NCBI GenBank assembly: GCA_963713965.1
Contig: OY970217.1
Span: 2,418,001 to 2,482,000, forward strand
DNA: 64,000 nt
Reading direction: 5' to 3'
Origin: CALAGB01 sp963713965
GTDB lineage: Bacteria > Chloroflexota > Chloroflexia > Thermomicrobiales > Thermomicrobiaceae
Position numbers and translations under genes: made by a program. Below the pieces are notes generated by a model, which had not been told where the DNA came from, did no database searches, and worked only from the letters and a program-made list of their open reading frames with translations. Of the stretch, positions 44,797 through 53,507 are shown piece by piece (positions within the stretch are counted from its first letter, which is position 1; every line of letters starts with the position of its first letter).

Positions 44797-47310
44797 TCAT
44801 ACTCTTGTCCTGACTCTCTCGGTCCGGATGCGTGCACGGCTTCTCAATTCTTCATACAGTCTGACGGTTGCCAGATCATGCCATAGGACGACGACTAACC
44901 CGTATTTCTGCCTTTGGACTAATCCGGTTGGGTATTCCTGTTTGCAGGTCACTACCAAGTGCAGGTCTGGACGATCTCCGTTTTCACTGCTGCTGAGCTT
45001 AGGAGTTCGCTTCCACTCGACTCTTCGCACCTGAAGCGTTGACCATTGGCTTTGAGTCATAGTGGGGCGCAGATCCAGTCTGCTGGTTTGAGGCGCCCGC
45101 GGTGGCTGGTCACCGGAGTGGTGTGATCGGAATCGTTGCACGTCTTCGGTTGAAAGACCTTGGTAGACATCAAACGACATTGTGTGTGCTAAGTACTTGC
45201 GGCGAGTTGATCTAACAGGTGGATCGAATGCCAAGGAGACCGTCAGTCCTCTGAGTCCGGGCGCATCAAAGAATGCTCTAGGAAGAGGAAGACGGTAGAT
45301 GTGGTAACGGTCTACCTCGATAGAGTCCTCAGCAACGAGAACTACTCGATTTGGAGTTGACCATTCAACATCATCGAGAATAGAAGCACCGTTGCCGAGC
45401 ACGCGAAGGCGGTTTTCTTCGCTTCCTAACCAATCGCGCTCATCTTTGGTTATTCGCGATGCACTTCCTAGCAGTGCGCGTATAGAGTTGGCTGATGGTG
45501 GTCTGTCAAGAATTGCGGACAGAGACTCCTGAGCGATTGCAGCTGCGTGGGTTATTTTGGGGCACGAAAATGATGTGCCGACTCTTGTGCACAGATACCG
45601 TCCACCATTTACGATTTGGATAGTCGGTTCGCCCAAGAGCAGATGGTTAAAGATCCAACGTGGCGATCCCGCCGCGACGGTCTGTAGCGCATAGTTACCG
45701 CCGTATTGGACGAGATCAGGTTTGATCCCTTGTTTCGTCGCATCGATTTCATAGCCCGGCCCTACCCTGCTAAATGGCGAAGGCATATCATCCTGTGCTC
45801 CCGGCACTGCATCTCGAAGGGGTGCCGGTGGCGAAATATTCACCGAATCATTCGTTGCGCCGGATCGGGCTATTGATCCGACTGTCACTGCCAGCGCTGA
45901 AGTTCCCGGGTTCGCTATCCTTTGGGAGCGGTCAAACATCCCATCGCGTACTTCTTTATGGAATTCATTTCTGGTGTGGGAATTCTGCGGGACGGGCACG
46001 TCTACGGTGGGCCTGTTCCCCGATGACACTACGACTACAATGTCGAGTTCACGTATTAGCTGGTCAATAAGTTCAGCCAAAGGATACTGACGGCCTCCCG
46101 CGTAGATCTCGTCAAAGCTTCCTACCGAGACGTTGAATATTCGGCATCCCCATTCTTCGTGAAAGTACCGGATAGCTCTTTCTAGAAGTTCCTCGAACCT
46201 CTTCCCGTCTGGCAGGACAGCGTTACCAGTCACATCATCATGGCGGAGGATTTTAGCGCTACACAAGCGCACTCTGGGCCGCCAATATCCAGAGTTGATT
46301 TGGTGAAGAATGTCTCCGTACACAATTAGGCCGGCGACTGACGTTCCATGTCCGTTATGGTCGGACGGTGTTGCTTCCCCGGAGTCAAAATCGACTTCGT
46401 CAACAATCCAGCCCGTCAACAGTGGATGGCCGGATACGACACCACTATCTATGAGGCACGCCATCGGTTCATCGGATGGTGGCTTTATCCTCGGTGTTGA
46501 CGCACCTGAACTGGTAGACACGGCTATATAACCTTCGTCCAACACGACCGGAAGATCGAGCCGCGCGACGAAATCGAGATCGAGCAAGGCCTCCGCGACG
46601 GCTTGTGAACCGTGAATTGTCATGAGCAGAAGGTCCGCCGTTTTCACTGTGCTGGTGACTTGTCCGTGGTGAGATGATGCAACACGCCGGATTTCTTGCT
46701 GAAGGGTTAGAGCTTCGGAGTTTGACCCGGGGTGCCATAAGTCAAGATCGAAGTAGAAGCTGTCTGATTGTGGATAGCCCTTTTGCCTTAGTCGTGGTCC
46801 GATACGGTGTTCTCTTGACGGCAAGCTGATCCGTTCAATGCTGTCAAACATGTCTCTGCGTGTCGCCCAGGTCAGTGTTTGGCGTGTTGTGCGCTCGCGA
46901 ATGTATAGGTCAACTTCTCTTTGAAAACGCTCGATGGCGGATTTGTCGGGAAACTGGACCAGGAGTTTGCAACGGATGGTTTGGTCATCTTTGACCGACT
47001 CTTCGTCGATGACGATCGCGTGGAATCGCTCTTCGAGTATATCCCTTATTTCTAGATTTACGTTATGCAACTCCAATACCAACAATCGATATGGGTCAAT
47101 TCCGATCGTTGCCCGTGCATTCGTAGAACCCTCAATTGCTGACAGCGTCGAAGTTCGTATGTCGTTTCCATGTTCTGCCCTACTTGATGGGATTGGTGGC
47201 TTTTCTCTTGGGAAGTTGGCGATTCTTTTCCGTCTCGGTGGTTCCCGATCAGGTTCTCTTTGATAATCGAGATGACGGAGTTGGTTTGGGTTGCTTCCGG
47301 GAGCAATCAT
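44797..47310 (-). CDS. Cytoplasmic subtilase (S8 peptidase), IetS-like
   Basis: An 837-residue protein with a roughly 275-residue N-terminal domain and a subtilisin-type peptidase domain (about 280-620) whose catalytic set is complete: Asp288 (CLIDSGVV), His321 (NGHGTSVAG), oxyanion Asn432 (SSGN) and Ser580 (GTSFSCPK). No signal peptide or membrane helix is visible, so it acts inside the cell. A C-terminal beta-rich region of about 200 residues follows. It starts 9 bases after the AAA ATPase stop, and AAGGAG in the last codons of that gene lies 12 bases before the ATG. The pair matches the layout of the IetAS anti-phage system. Base composition is much more AT-rich than the flanks, suggesting transfer. 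Confidence 0.88.
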   Translation of the reverse strand: MIAPGSNPNQLRHLDYQREPDREPPRRKRIANFPREKPPIPSSRAEHGNDIRTSTLSAIEGSTNARATIGIDPYRLLVLELHNVNLEIRDILEERFHAIVIDEESVKDDQTIRCKLLVQFPDKSAIERFQREVDLYIRERTTRQTLTWATRRDMFDSIERISLPSREHRIGPRLRQKGYPQSDSFYFDLDLWHPGSNSEALTLQQEIRRVASSHHGQVTSTVKTADLLLMTIHGSQAVAEALLDLDFVARLDLPVVLDEGYIAVSTSSGASTPRIKPPSDEPMACLIDSGVVSGHPLLTGWIVDEVDFDSGEATPSDHNGHGTSVAGLIVYGDILHQINSGYWRPRVRLCSAKILRHDDVTGNAVLPDGKRFEELLERAIRYFHEEWGCRIFNVSVGSFDEIYAGGRQYPLAELIDQLIRELDIVVVVSSGNRPTVDVPVPQNSHTRNEFHKEVRDGMFDRSQRIANPGTSALAVTVGSIARSGATNDSVNISPPAPLRDAVPGAQDDMPSPFSRVGPGYEIDATKQGIKPDLVQYGGNYALQTVAAGSPRWIFNHLLLGEPTIQIVNGGRYLCTRVGTSFSCPKITHAAAIAQESLSAILDRPPSANSIRALLGSASRITKDERDWLGSEENRLRVLGNGASILDDVEWSTPNRVVLVAEDSIEVDRYHIYRLPLPRAFFDAPGLRGLTVSLAFDPPVRSTRRKYLAHTMSFDVYQGLSTEDVQRFRSHHSGDQPPRAPQTSRLDLRPTMTQSQWSTLQVRRVEWKRTPKLSSSENGDRPDLHLVVTCKQEYPTGLVQRQKYGLVVVLWHDLATVRLYEELRSRARIRTERVRTRV

Positions 47311-47319
47311 AGATCAAAG

Positions 47320-48396
47320 CTACTCCTTATCCACCATATGAGGGGTGTCATCTACTTGTTTCATAATTGATCTCCGATAGTTCAGCCGCTCGATTGCATC
47401 CGAGATATCTTCATCCAAAATCGTCGCGATTCCTCGTATTGCAACGGAACGTCTAATATCAAGCGTGGTGCGCTCGACATCCGCGTGCGTGCTTCCCGTC
47501 AACTGGGCTGCGAGCTTGTCTATTCCGTCTTCGGTGATCCTCGACGATGCGAGGTGGTGTCGGATTAGGATCTGGATTTGCGCAGGAGATGGTTTCTCAA
47601 ATCGTACGATTTCATCGAAGCGTCGCCAAATAGCTGGATCTAGCGAGCGCTCAAAATTTGTTGCGGCTATTGCCAATGATCGCCCATTGAAGCTGTCGAG
47701 GATTTGGAGAAACGAGTTTACGACACGTTTGATTTCACCGTGCTCGGTTGGATCATCTCGTGATCTTCCTATAGCATCAAATTCGTCAAAGAACATTACC
47801 CATTGTCCGCGGCATGCGAACTCGAAGACCTTTCGAAGATTTGCCGCAGTTTCGCCGAGAAGTGAAGATACCACGGCATCAAAACGGACGTAAAGGAGAG
47901 GGAGCGCGAGTTCAGATGCGAGCGCCTGTGCTGTGGCTGTTTTTCCACATCCAGATGGTCCGCAAAACAAGATTCGTCTAACTGGCGTCAGGCCGTTTGC
48001 TTCGAGAACTTCCCATTCGCGGAATTCGGTGATGATCCTGTTGAGGTGGTGTCGGATCTGTTCGTGTAGCACGAGATCTTGTAGGTATCGTTGAGGATAT
48101 TGAATATGAACTAGCGGCGCTTGACGATCATTGTCCTTGGGGAGGGGGCCAAGGGTGGTGTCTTGAGTGTATTGATCATGATTCATTAGATCCGTTTTCA
48201 GCGTGCGTTGAAGTTCGTTCGCAACGACGGGATGATGTTTTCTGCGTTCCTCGTCGATGATTTGTTGGGCTGCGTCTTGGAACGCTTGATCGTCGCGTTG
48301 TTGGTAGCTTTGAAAGAGTTTCTTTAGAAGGTCTGCCCTGGCCACGTGGTTTGCCTCTCGCGCCACCGTAACTGCGATGATGTGTTCGTCCACCAA
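47320..48396 (-). CDS. AAA ATPase partnered with a subtilase, IetA-like
   Basis: A 358-residue AAA+ ATPase: an N-terminal helical region (1-110), Walker A GPSGCGKT (146-153), Walker B MFFDEF (201-206), sensor I in IAATNFER and two arginines (258-259, WRRFDE) as candidate arginine fingers. Similarity is to the FtsH/ClpX-type classic AAA domain. The longest frame starts with TTG at 48396, and a GTG follows as the next codon; no ribosome site is evident. First gene of the two-gene cassette. Low GC (27 of 60 bases in 47341-47400, against 37 of 60 in 49381-49440) marks it as likely horizontally acquired. Confidence 0.87.
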   Translation of the reverse strand: MVDEHIIAVTVAREANHVARADLLKKLFQSYQQRDDQAFQDAAQQIIDEERRKHHPVVANELQRTLKTDLMNHDQYTQDTTLGPLPKDNDRQAPLVHIQYPQRYLQDLVLHEQIRHHLNRIITEFREWEVLEANGLTPVRRILFCGPSGCGKTATAQALASELALPLLYVRFDAVVSSLLGETAANLRKVFEFACRGQWVMFFDEFDAIGRSRDDPTEHGEIKRVVNSFLQILDSFNGRSLAIAATNFERSLDPAIWRRFDEIVRFEKPSPAQIQILIRHHLASSRITEDGIDKLAAQLTGSTHADVERTTLDIRRSVAIRGIATILDEDISDAIERLNYRRSIMKQVDDTPHMVDKE

Positions 48397-48510
48397 TGTG
48401 TAGTTAGTCGAATGATAGCGCGTAGTGGCTCGAGGTGTGACCTTCTAAACTAGGGTAGCACGTTTCAACCAAGTGCTTAAGTGCCTGCCAGTTTTGCAGA
48501 GTACTCCCTG

Positions 48511-48792
48511 TCAATACGCCTGTTCGTGCCATGAATCGTCGATGAGATCGTGGTAGACGGTGCGTAGGGTGCCGTCCTCCATCACGAGCTGGTAATAGCG
48601 GCGGCTGATCGGATTGCGCCACCACTCGTCGTCGATGCGCCAGACATCCTGCACCTGCGCCACCTTTGAACGGCGTTTCCCCTCGATCAGTATGGTCGGG
48701 ACATCTCCCTCGGTCTGCACGTCGATCGGCTTGGGCAGGTTCAGGGGTCGTAGCTGATCAGTGCCCTTCTTCGCTCCGGGATGCGGGACCAT
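48511..48792 (-). CDS. DUF6504-like protein linked to ImuB
   Basis: A 93-residue protein rich in aromatic and charged residues (WRIDDEWWRNPISRRYYQLV). Small proteins of this type follow ImuB-like polymerase genes in mutagenesis cassettes of Actinobacteria and Chloroflexota. Its ATG lies 52 bases inside the end of the polymerase gene, in another frame, giving tight coupling. Biochemical role unknown. Confidence 0.78.
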   Translation of the reverse strand: MVPHPGAKKGTDQLRPLNLPKPIDVQTEGDVPTILIEGKRRSKVAQVQDVWRIDDEWWRNPISRRYYQLVMEDGTLRTVYHDLIDDSWHEQAY

Positions 48793-49928
48793 GGTTCGAC
48801 CTCCACGATGTGATAGATCGGTGACGCGCCGTAGCGCTGCTTGAGCTGGCGGATGGCGTCGACGATCTGACGCGTGCGACGCGGTCGCGCGCCGAGAAGT
48901 GCTTCCTGATGGGCAGCCTCGACCGTCAAACCCGAGAGCTCCAGCGTCAGCGCCTCGAGTGGGCCGGGCAGTTCGACCGTATGCAGGCGGTGCCCCAGCG
49001 CCTTGATCAGGCGCGGAGCGTCCAGCGGCTCGCGCAACGTGGCCACGTGCTCCCAGGAGCCACCTCCTTCGATCAGTCCGAGCAGCCGGGCTTGACGTGC
49101 AGCGCGGTGTCGCATCATTGGGCGACTGAAGGCGCGGGTGACTAACTGGCGCATGCCGATCAGGAGCGTCTCGTGACTGACGGCTGGAGCAGGTAGATTG
49201 AGATGCTCGACGATAGTCTCCTCATAGCGACGTGGTTCGACGCGGCTGTCGTCCTCACCGCGCGCCAGCTTCCAGGCATCCCGTCCGGCCGGGCCGAAGC
49301 GCGCCTGCACGGCTGAGATGGGTAACGCTCGCAGATCGGCGAAGGTGCGGACGCCGAGCTGCTCCAGTCGACGAATTGTCTCGATCTTCAAGGGAAGTCG
49401 CTCGACCGGCTGCGCGGCCAGGAATTGATCGAGCTCGGAGTCTTGCAGCACCAGGGTAGTGCCAGGCGCGGCTTCCTGCGACGCCAGCCAGGCGCTGAAC
49501 TTGCCGGTCGCGATGCCGATGCGTGGACGGAGGATCGGTGGCGTTGTGCGCAGCAGCCGTTCGGCGGCTCGCCGGAGCGGGCCGTAGTGACGTTGCAGAC
49601 CGTAGAGGTCGACGTAGCAGACGCCGGGGCGCTCCGGCTCGACCAGTGGGCTGAGCGCCTCCAACCGTCCGATGATGCGTTCGAAGACCTCGGCGTCTCG
49701 CACCGGATCGGGGTGGATGATGACCGCTGAAGGGCAGAGGGCCGTCGCCTCCTTGAGAGACATGCCGGTGCGGATGCCCCGCGCGGCGGCCTCGGGCGTG
49801 CGATCGACGACGAGGGAACGTCCGCCCGGCGGCGTGCTGAGGACCAATGGCGTCCCATCCAGTTCAGCCTGGCTGAGGAGCGCCACGCGCAAGGCGAAAT
49901 GTGGAATGCTGAGACAGGCGATCGGCAT
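48741..49928 (-). CDS. imuB: ImuB-like Y-family DNA polymerase homologue
   Basis: A 395-residue Y-family protein with palm, thumb and little-finger layout. Compared with the DinB encoded at 58844, the catalytic acids are lost: the first Asp position reads CLSIPHFAL, and the second reads YVDLYG (Asp107, then Leu instead of Glu). This is the hallmark of ImuB, which acts as an adaptor between the beta clamp and DnaE2 and not as a polymerase. ImuA/ImuA' and DnaE2 are not in the window. A perfect SOS box (49986-49997) lies 58 bases before the ATG. Confidence 0.87.
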   Translation of the reverse strand: MPIACLSIPHFALRVALLSQAELDGTPLVLSTPPGGRSLVVDRTPEAAARGIRTGMSLKEATALCPSAVIIHPDPVRDAEVFERIIGRLEALSPLVEPERPGVCYVDLYGLQRHYGPLRRAAERLLRTTPPILRPRIGIATGKFSAWLASQEAAPGTTLVLQDSELDQFLAAQPVERLPLKIETIRRLEQLGVRTFADLRALPISAVQARFGPAGRDAWKLARGEDDSRVEPRRYEETIVEHLNLPAPAVSHETLLIGMRQLVTRAFSRPMMRHRAARQARLLGLIEGGGSWEHVATLREPLDAPRLIKALGHRLHTVELPGPLEALTLELSGLTVEAAHQEALLGARPRRTRQIVDAIRQLKQRYGASPIYHIVEVEPWSRIPERRRALISYDP

Positions 49929-49985
49929 GGCAGGTTCACCTTCCCCGTACGGCGTTCAAAGGATGACAACCGTGGCATCAGAATA

Positions 49986-49997
49986 GAACAAATGTTC
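49986..49997. promoter_or_regulatory. LexA (SOS) box upstream of imuB
   Basis: GAACAAATGTTC is a perfect GAACNNNNGTTC operator of the Gram-positive type. It lies between imuB (minus) and a small acidic protein gene (plus, start 50075) and could control both. Confidence 0.85.
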
Positions 49998-50074
49998 TCA
50001 TCTGACAAGGGTACTCTGGTCTGCGCTAGGGGGATTCTGCTAAGGTAGCTGATCAACTGAAGGGACGGTGATCC

Positions 50075-50401
50075 GTGGCCGACGAGAACGAACAACCTGA
50101 AGACGAACGACCTGACGAGGAGATCGCGGGGGAAACCAATCCTCAGGCGGCCAAGCTCCGGCGTGGCGGCAAGCATCCACAGCCTGCGCGCGGCACGATG
50201 GCCGGAACGAACGTCAGCTGGGAAGAACAGCGCAAGGGGATGGAGCCGCAGACGCCCAAAGACCTCGACGCCAACTTCTACGACGAGCGCTTCACCAGCG
50301 AGCGACAGCGCGTCGATCGTGCATCGAACGGCTGGCAAGTTTTCGAACGCGAAGGCGCGGCTGACGACGCGCCGAATTGGCCGCCGCCGCTCCGTCCCTG
50401 A
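50075..50401 (+). CDS. Small hydrophilic protein, likely disordered
   Basis: A 108-residue protein made almost wholly of Glu, Asp, Arg, Pro and Gln, without hydrophobic core or cysteines; a short aromatic patch (NVSWEEQRKGM, NGWQVFER) is the only structured-looking part. The start is GTG at 50075 after GAAGGGACGG. It is divergent from imuB and shares the intergenic SOS box, so it may be damage-inducible. No family recognised. Confidence 0.6.
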   Translation: MADENEQPEDERPDEEIAGETNPQAAKLRRGGKHPQPARGTMAGTNVSWEEQRKGMEPQTPKDLDANFYDERFTSERQRVDRASNGWQVFEREGAADDAPNWPPPLRP

Positions 50402-50410
50402 TCCGCTCCG

Positions 50411-50668
50411 TCACGACGATCGACTGCGCTGAAAATCCTCTGGCCGCGAAACCGGCGAGGTTGAACTTGCCGCACGTCGGCGAGCAAGCTCGGCTCGCGC
50501 AAGCGGGGCCAGCATCCCGGCGATGAGGTAATACGAGAGATCGCGTGCTTCAAAGAGTACTTGCACGAGCTGTGCTTCGCTCAGCGAGGGCAGATCTCGC
50601 GCGAAGATCGAGGCGGCGTCCTCCAGAGATACGTAAGCCGGTACGCGAAAATCGTTGTCGAAGCTCAT
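50411..50668 (-). CDS. Small hypothetical protein
   Basis: An 85-residue protein (VSLEDAASIFARDLPSLSEA, then a helix LSYYLIAGMLAPLARAELAR). The ATG at 50668 is preferred because GGGGGTTGAG lies just upstream. The frame is open earlier but without support. Not a recognised family. Confidence 0.55.
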   Translation of the reverse strand: MSFDNDFRVPAYVSLEDAASIFARDLPSLSEAQLVQVLFEARDLSYYLIAGMLAPLARAELARRRAASSTSPVSRPEDFQRSRSS

Positions 50669-50967
50669 CTCAACCCCCATGCTCGATGCGAACGATCCCA
50701 ATCGCCGTCGGCCCCGACCACCATGAGGCCGATAAGATGAGCTATTCTGGTGTGATCTCAGCGCCCACATCTTCCACCTTCAGTGCAGGCGCCGACACTG
50801 TCCAACAGGACATCGCTGCTGGCCAAATTAGGGGGCGATAAGCGGGGGATTCGCGTCCCCGAATGAGCGCGCATTGGTTTCCCTCGACCGGCGCAACGGC
50901 ACGCCGGTCGAACGGACCTGAGCGGGTCGATATCTGCGTCGGATTCCGACACGACCGCACGGCGCGC

Positions 50968-51810
50968 TCAGGCAGATTGCCGGCCATACAGGTACATGGT
51001 CACGGGCGCGAAGACGATGGTCAGCGCCAGGGATCCGAGCAGCACCCAGGCAAGTTCCGAACCGGAGGTCGATCCATTCAACATCAACTCCCGGATCGCG
51101 GTCACCAGATGGCTGATGGGGTTCACCTTCACGAACCACTGCAGCCAGCCCGGCATGGTGTTCGGATCGACGAACACGTTGCTCGCCAGTGACAGGGGAA
51201 AGAGGACAACCGTTCCGACCGTCATTACGGCGGACGACGAGCGCATCACCAGTCCCAGGACTGTCCAGACCCAGGAGAGACTGACGGCAAAGAGGATCAC
51301 TAGGGCGACCGATGCAGCGATCTCCAGCGCTCCACCGCCGGGACGGAAGCCGATGGCGAAGCCAAGTCCCAGTACCAGGACCGACGAGATCGTGTAGCGG
51401 CCCAGATCGCCGATCAGAGCACCGATGATCGGGCTCGGCCCCCAGATCGGCAGTGTGCGGTATCGATCGAATACCCCCTTCGAGATATCGGCGTTCAAGC
51501 CGATCCCTGAGTACATTGTGACCAACACCACCGCCATCACCAGCGTGCCGGGCACGATGTATTGGAGGTATTCCTGGGTTGATCCGGCCAATGCACCGCC
51601 GAAGAGATAGGTGAACATGAGCGTGAAGACGATCGGGATCGCCACCACATCGAGCATTTGTTCCGGCACGTGCTTGATCTTGAGTAGACCGCGCCATCCG
51701 AAGAGAAGGGACGCCATCAGCGCGCTGGCTCGCTCGGGCCGCTGCTGAGAAATCAACAAGTTCTCGCTTGATTGGTCATATTGCGCGTGTTTAGCGATAG
51801 ATGTCGTCAT
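50968..51810 (-). CDS. ABC-2 type drug-efflux permease (DrrB-like)
   Basis: A 280-residue permease with six hydrophobic segments and the ABC-2 signature region (SKGVFDRYRTLPIWGPSPII, then SLASNVFVDPNTMPGWLQWF). It resembles daunorubicin-resistance permeases. Its start overlaps the ATPase stop by four bases. The operon faces away from a TetR gene, which suggests drug-inducible efflux. Confidence 0.9.
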   Translation of the reverse strand: MTTSIAKHAQYDQSSENLLISQQRPERASALMASLLFGWRGLLKIKHVPEQMLDVVAIPIVFTLMFTYLFGGALAGSTQEYLQYIVPGTLVMAVVLVTMYSGIGLNADISKGVFDRYRTLPIWGPSPIIGALIGDLGRYTISSVLVLGLGFAIGFRPGGGALEIAASVALVILFAVSLSWVWTVLGLVMRSSSAVMTVGTVVLFPLSLASNVFVDPNTMPGWLQWFVKVNPISHLVTAIRELMLNGSTSGSELAWVLLGSLALTIVFAPVTMYLYGRQSA

Positions 51811-52808
51811 GCAAGGCTCTCCTTTTTTTCGGGTTCACGGTGGGACGAATGGCCGGTCAGTGCGAGAAAGACCTCATCAAGGCTCGGTTGGCCGAGTGAA
51901 AACTCGGAAACAGGGATGCCCGATGCGGTCAGTTCAGCCAACGCCGACGCCACGCGCCCTCCCGCCTCGGATGAGTCGACCTGAGCGGGAATCCGGGCCC
52001 AGAGCACGAACGGATCCGCATCTCGTTGCATCTGTACTCTCAGAATGCGGGCGAGATGGTGCTCCGCGTCGGTGCGCTGGTCTGAATCCACCAGTCTGAG
52101 ATGGAGCGCACCAGCACCAATCGACGCCTTGAGCTGTCCGCTCGTACCTTCCGCGACCATCTTGCCTTGGTCGATGACGGCGATTCGGTCAGCCAGATGG
52201 TCAGCCTCGTCGAGGTACTGCGTGGTCAGCAGTACGGTTGTGCCATTTGCGGCGATCGCTCGCACCATCTCCCAGACTTGATTGCGGCTGCGAGGGTCGA
52301 GTCCGGTTGTCGGCTCGTCCAGAAAGAGGAGTTCGGGCGTCACGATCATGCTGGCCGCGATGTCGATACGGCGTTTCATCCCGCCGGAATAGGTCTTGAC
52401 CTGACGTTTAGCGGCGTCGGTCAGGCCAAAGGCTTCGAGTAGATCACCGGCGCGGGTGCGAGCCGCTCTCCGCCCCAGTCCGAGGAAGCGGCCGAGTAGC
52501 AGCAGGGTCTCGATGCCAGTGAGATCCTCGTCGACGGAGCCGAATTGTCCGGTCAGACTGATTCGTTCACGAATCGCGTGCGGATCGCGCTTCAGATCGT
52601 GACTCAACACGCGCGCGGTGCCGCTGGACGGACGCAGCAGAGTGGCAAGCATGCGGATCAGGGTTGTCTTCCCGGCGCCGTTCGGCCCCAACACTCCGTA
52701 GATCGAACCGGAATTCACGACCAGATCAATACCATCGACGGCACGCGTGTCGCCGAAGGTCTTTGTCAGATTCACCGTCTCGATGGCAAGATCAGCGTAT
52801 GAGGTCAT
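51807..52808 (-). CDS. ABC-2 type drug-efflux ATP-binding protein (DrrA-like)
   Basis: A 333-residue ABC ATPase with Walker A GPNGAGKTT, signature YSGGMKRRIDIA and Walker B LFLDEPTTGLD, plus the DrrA C-terminal extension ending LGQPSLDEVFLALTGH. Together with the permease it forms the pump. The start lies 74 bases from the divergent TetR gene, with a candidate operator between them. Confidence 0.93.
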   Translation of the reverse strand: MTSYADLAIETVNLTKTFGDTRAVDGIDLVVNSGSIYGVLGPNGAGKTTLIRMLATLLRPSSGTARVLSHDLKRDPHAIRERISLTGQFGSVDEDLTGIETLLLLGRFLGLGRRAARTRAGDLLEAFGLTDAAKRQVKTYSGGMKRRIDIAASMIVTPELLFLDEPTTGLDPRSRNQVWEMVRAIAANGTTVLLTTQYLDEADHLADRIAVIDQGKMVAEGTSGQLKASIGAGALHLRLVDSDQRTDAEHHLARILRVQMQRDADPFVLWARIPAQVDSSEAGGRVASALAELTASGIPVSEFSLGQPSLDEVFLALTGHSSHREPEKKESLA

Positions 52809-52840
52809 CGACTACTCCATTCAGGTCGGCGCGGTATGTC

Positions 52841-52854
52841 TTACATCTGTGTAA
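52841..52854. promoter_or_regulatory. Candidate TetR operator between efflux operon and regulator
   Basis: TTACA and TGTAA flank TCTG in the 74-base divergent promoter region, which is AT-rich. Such a site would let the TetR protein repress both its own gene and the pump. Confidence 0.55.
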
Positions 52855-52882
52855 AAGATAACATCAGATAAGGCTTACGTCA

Positions 52883-53494
52883 ATGTCAGAGTTAAGAGCC
52901 GGAAAATCGAATGGCCCACGCCTGCGTGCCGACGCCGAGCGCAGCATAGCGGCGATTCTGGATGCAGCGGCCAAGATGCTCGGGGAGCGGCCGGACGCAA
53001 AGGTAGAGGAGATCGCCCGAGAGGCGGGCGTGACTCGGCAGACGGTCTATGCGCATTTCTCTTCGCGAGAAAAGCTGATTGTGGCGGTGATAGAGCGGGC
53101 GACACAGGAAGGCCTGGATGCGGTGGACGCAGCCCGGCTCGATGAAGGCCCGGCGCCGGAAGCGCTGATGCGATTGCTGGCCACTGCCCGTCAGATGTTC
53201 GAGCAATTCCCATTGTTGCTGCACAAGACCTTTGTGGAGCTGATGCCCGCCTGGGCGCGTGAGCACCACGAGCCGATCCTCGAGCCCCTGGAACGTCTCA
53301 TCAAACGAGGTCAGGAGTCTGGAGACTTTGACCGCAAGCTGCCGGTCGACTGGATGCTGGCCGCGATGTTCGGTTTGGGCGACATTGCCAGCCAGGAAGT
53401 CTCATCGGGACGAATGACTCCGCGAGAAGCCACACGAGCACTGCAGTACAGCGTGCTGCGCCTCTTTGGTGTCGATGAGCCGCCCATCGATTGA
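52883..53494 (+). CDS. TetR-family transcriptional regulator
   Basis: A 203-residue regulator with the N-terminal TetR helix-turn-helix (EIAREAGVTRQTVYAHFSSR) and a helical ligand-binding domain. It is divergent from the DrrAB-like efflux operon, the usual arrangement for a local repressor released by the pumped drug. It converges with lipB, whose stop is 13 bases away. Confidence 0.92.
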   Translation: MSELRAGKSNGPRLRADAERSIAAILDAAAKMLGERPDAKVEEIAREAGVTRQTVYAHFSSREKLIVAVIERATQEGLDAVDAARLDEGPAPEALMRLLATARQMFEQFPLLLHKTFVELMPAWAREHHEPILEPLERLIKRGQESGDFDRKLPVDWMLAAMFGLGDIASQEVSSGRMTPREATRALQYSVLRLFGVDEPPID

Positions 53495-53507
53495 CAGGCT
53501 GCGCGGA

